This document shows, piece after piece, positions 13,181-14,567 of a DNA stretch of 14,567 bases (its first letter is position 1; every line of letters starts with the position of its first letter). Both the position numbers and the translations under genes were made by a program. The notes beneath the pieces are model-generated. The model had not been told where the DNA came from, made no database searches, and was given only the letters and a program-made list of their open reading frames with translations. This DNA comes from Leptobacterium sp964389205 (GTDB lineage Bacteria; Bacteroidota; Bacteroidia; Flavobacteriales; Flavobacteriaceae), in contig CAYMDH010000063.1 of assembly GCA_964389205.1 (NCBI GenBank), forward strand, positions 1 through 14,567, read 5' to 3'.

Positions 13181-14113
13181 ATGAGAATTTATAATCTATT
13201 TTCAAAAAGACAGAAAAAACTACGAGGTGAAAACTCGGATATTTTAACGTACGATAAACTTCCTCAGTCTTTAAAAATCCAGATTATCCTTATTTTAAGA
13301 GATTGCATTGGAGAAGATGGAAAATCTTATACTGGAAAATCAGCTTCAAAAATATATCAATCAATATTTGATATTCTATGCAGAGAATATGGAAAATTTT
13401 CATTAGTAGAAACCAAACATAATGATTCACCTCAAAGACAAATTTTTGATTTCATTCTTCAAACTAAAAGCACAGAAGAAATATTAGACACAATAGAAGT
13501 TTCTTTTAACTTAATAGAATCTGAAATTTCACCAAATGCTTATTATTATTCACAAGAAGTATATGTAAAAACTAATCCAACAAGTGCTATCCAAGAATTG
13601 AATGAAAGATTTAAAGAAAGTGCTATAGGCTATAGTTATGTTGGAGGAGAACTTATAAGAATAGATTCGACTTATATTCACTCAGAAGTCGTAAAACCAA
13701 CTCTTTCTCTTCTTAGCAATTCTAAATTCAAAGGAGCTAACGAAGAATATCTTAAAGCTCACGAGCACTTTAGACACGGGAGAAATAAAGAATGTATGAA
13801 CGAATGTTTGAAAGCATTTGAAAGTACTTTAAAGATAATTTGTAAAATAAAAGGTTGGAATTATAAAGAAACAGATACCTCAAGAAAACTCATCCAGATT
13901 TGCTTTAAAAACGATTTGGTTCCAGCTTTTACACAGAATCAATTTACATCATTGCAAAATCTTGTCGAAAGCGGAATACCAACAATTAGAAATAAATTAG
14001 GTGGACACGGACAAGGAGAAATTCCTAAAAATGTTGATGATATTATGACTAGATATGCCTTGAATTTGACAGGAAGTAACATCATATTTTTAATTGAACA
14101 GAGCCGAATATGA
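13181..14113 (+). CDS. STM4504/CBY_0614 family protein with Abi_C (HEPN-like) C-terminal domain
   Basis: A 310-residue protein. The N-terminus MRIYNLFSKRQKKLRGE is characteristic of the STM4504/CBY_0614 family, whose members carry an abortive-infection C-terminal (Abi_C) domain. The N-terminal half (about 1-130) is helical and unassigned. From about 186 on, YLKAHEHFRHGRNKECMNEC starts the C-terminal helical domain, and GIPTIRNKLGGHGQGE (265-280) gives R270-X5-H276, which fits the RX4-6H pattern of HEPN RNases. If active, it would cut RNA and slow or kill the cell, for example during phage attack. Family membership is well supported; nuclease activity and a defence role are inferred. No partner antitoxin is evident beyond the small coiled-coil gene upstream. 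Confidence 0.8.
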   Translation: MRIYNLFSKRQKKLRGENSDILTYDKLPQSLKIQIILILRDCIGEDGKSYTGKSASKIYQSIFDILCREYGKFSLVETKHNDSPQRQIFDFILQTKSTEEILDTIEVSFNLIESEISPNAYYYSQEVYVKTNPTSAIQELNERFKESAIGYSYVGGELIRIDSTYIHSEVVKPTLSLLSNSKFKGANEEYLKAHEHFRHGRNKECMNECLKAFESTLKIICKIKGWNYKETDTSRKLIQICFKNDLVPAFTQNQFTSLQNLVESGIPTIRNKLGGHGQGEIPKNVDDIMTRYALNLTGSNIIFLIEQSRI

Positions 14114-14217
14114 AAAAGTACAGTGCTCCACATCGGGGTATAATTCATTGGAACTTAATATCTTTCGGTTACGTTGGAAAGTCATAATCGATTTTCGGGA
14201 ACGTGGCATAGATAACT
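14114..14217. other. Right edge of the accessory gene block
   Basis: This is 104 bases between the Abi_C gene stop and the repeat copy. ACGTT (14173-14177) and AACGT (14200-14204) are inverted around a segment holding a GAAA/TTTC pair, and GAACGTGGCATA (14199-14210) resembles the sequences at the left edge of the block and after its first gene. There is no clear T-tracted terminator. Confidence 0.35.
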
Positions 14218-14512
14218 AAATATATCGCTTCATGCTCTTTTTTACTTCAAAAAACACACTTCCACTTGCCTCCCAAGAAAAAACGTCAAATAATGAATAC
14301 TTACAAATCATAGTAAATAGTTCACGTATAAAGTATTTCCGGCCTCTTTTTAACTTTGTAGTAAATCAAGCTATTTTAATGTTAGGAGATGAAAGCCATC
14401 CATAGAGCATTTTGCAAAGCAAAAGTGGCCTGGGTGGTGCGGCTTTAAAATAGTGTAGATTTCAAGAAGTTAAAAAGCAGCCTAGATTTTTTTGTTTCTT
14501 TTTTCATCAATG
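14218..14512 (-). repeat. Dispersed repeat family A, copy 3 (inverted)
   Basis: The minus-strand reading aligns with 4527-4865 at high similarity, lacking about 30 bases of that copy. The central hairpin lies at 14393-14445 with inner stem TTTTGC (14410-14415), loop AAA, GCAAAA (14419-14424). The outer arm shows CCATCC on one side and GGGTGG on the other. The copy ends abruptly at 14512, inside the CCATTGATG block present in the other copies. From 14513 to the end of the window I see nothing further. Confidence 0.75.
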
Positions 14513-14567
14513 TGACTAGTCCTAAAAAACCGTTACAGTTTTTAATGGATTAAAAATAATTAAATCT

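Noticed and set aside
12046..14113. CRISPR array or known restriction-modification system
   Set aside because: No regularly spaced direct repeats are seen, and none of the three genes shows methyltransferase, helicase or Cas motifs.
1..14567. tRNA or rRNA genes
   Set aside because: No cloverleaf with a TTCRANNC-type T loop and no rRNA-like stretch was noticed on either strand by eye; a covariance-model scan was not possible.

Overview
The window looks like chromosomal DNA from a marine-type member of the Flavobacteriaceae (Bacteroidota). The evidence is very AT-rich DNA with long non-coding spacers, promoter-like boxes of the Bacteroidota form TAnnTTTG, starts without clear Shine-Dalgarno sequences, a lipoprotein whose Cys is followed by acidic residues, and protein families with a flavobacterial look. 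The species cannot be named from the sequence.

Layout. 1-509: spacer made of degenerate repeat modules. 510-1094 (-): HupE/UreJ-type membrane protein. 1095-2092: second repeat-rich spacer. 2093-4463 (+): bacilliredoxin followed by a strong intrinsic terminator, a Cys-rich lipoprotein, then a tight pair of PlsC-type acyltransferase and HD-domain phosphohydrolase. 4464-5466: third repeat spacer. 5467-8184 (-): PA0069-type radical SAM protein and a large exported protein of unknown function. 8185-8460: spacer with two perfect inverted repeats. 8461-11319 (-): HemJ-like protein, NtrY-like sensor histidine kinase and enoyl-CoA hydratase, probably co-transcribed in that order. 11320-12045: repeat spacer with a REP-like pair. 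12046-14113 (+): three accessory-type genes, namely a coiled-coil protein with a C-terminal membrane helix, a small N-terminally anchored coiled-coil protein, and an STM4504/CBY_0614-type protein with an Abi_C (HEPN-like) C-terminus. 14114-14567: spacer ending in another repeat copy.

How the genes work together. The chromosomal genes are mostly housekeeping: thiol redox control, phospholipid synthesis, heme synthesis, fatty-acid type CoA chemistry and one sensor kinase whose partner regulator is not in the window. The three accessory genes are the best candidate for an undescribed module. The last carries an RX5H motif of the kind found in HEPN RNases and is 48 bases downstream of a small membrane-anchored coiled-coil gene. 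A structured spacer separates the first gene from this pair, and repeat copies bracket the whole segment. A defence or stress role is inference from the Abi_C family only.

The most unusual non-coding signal is the mosaic of dispersed repeat modules filling most of the long spacers. One family (three copies, two of them about 300 bases long and inverted about 9.7 kb apart) has a hairpin in which a C-G pair in two copies is replaced by T-A in the third, suggesting that folding is conserved.
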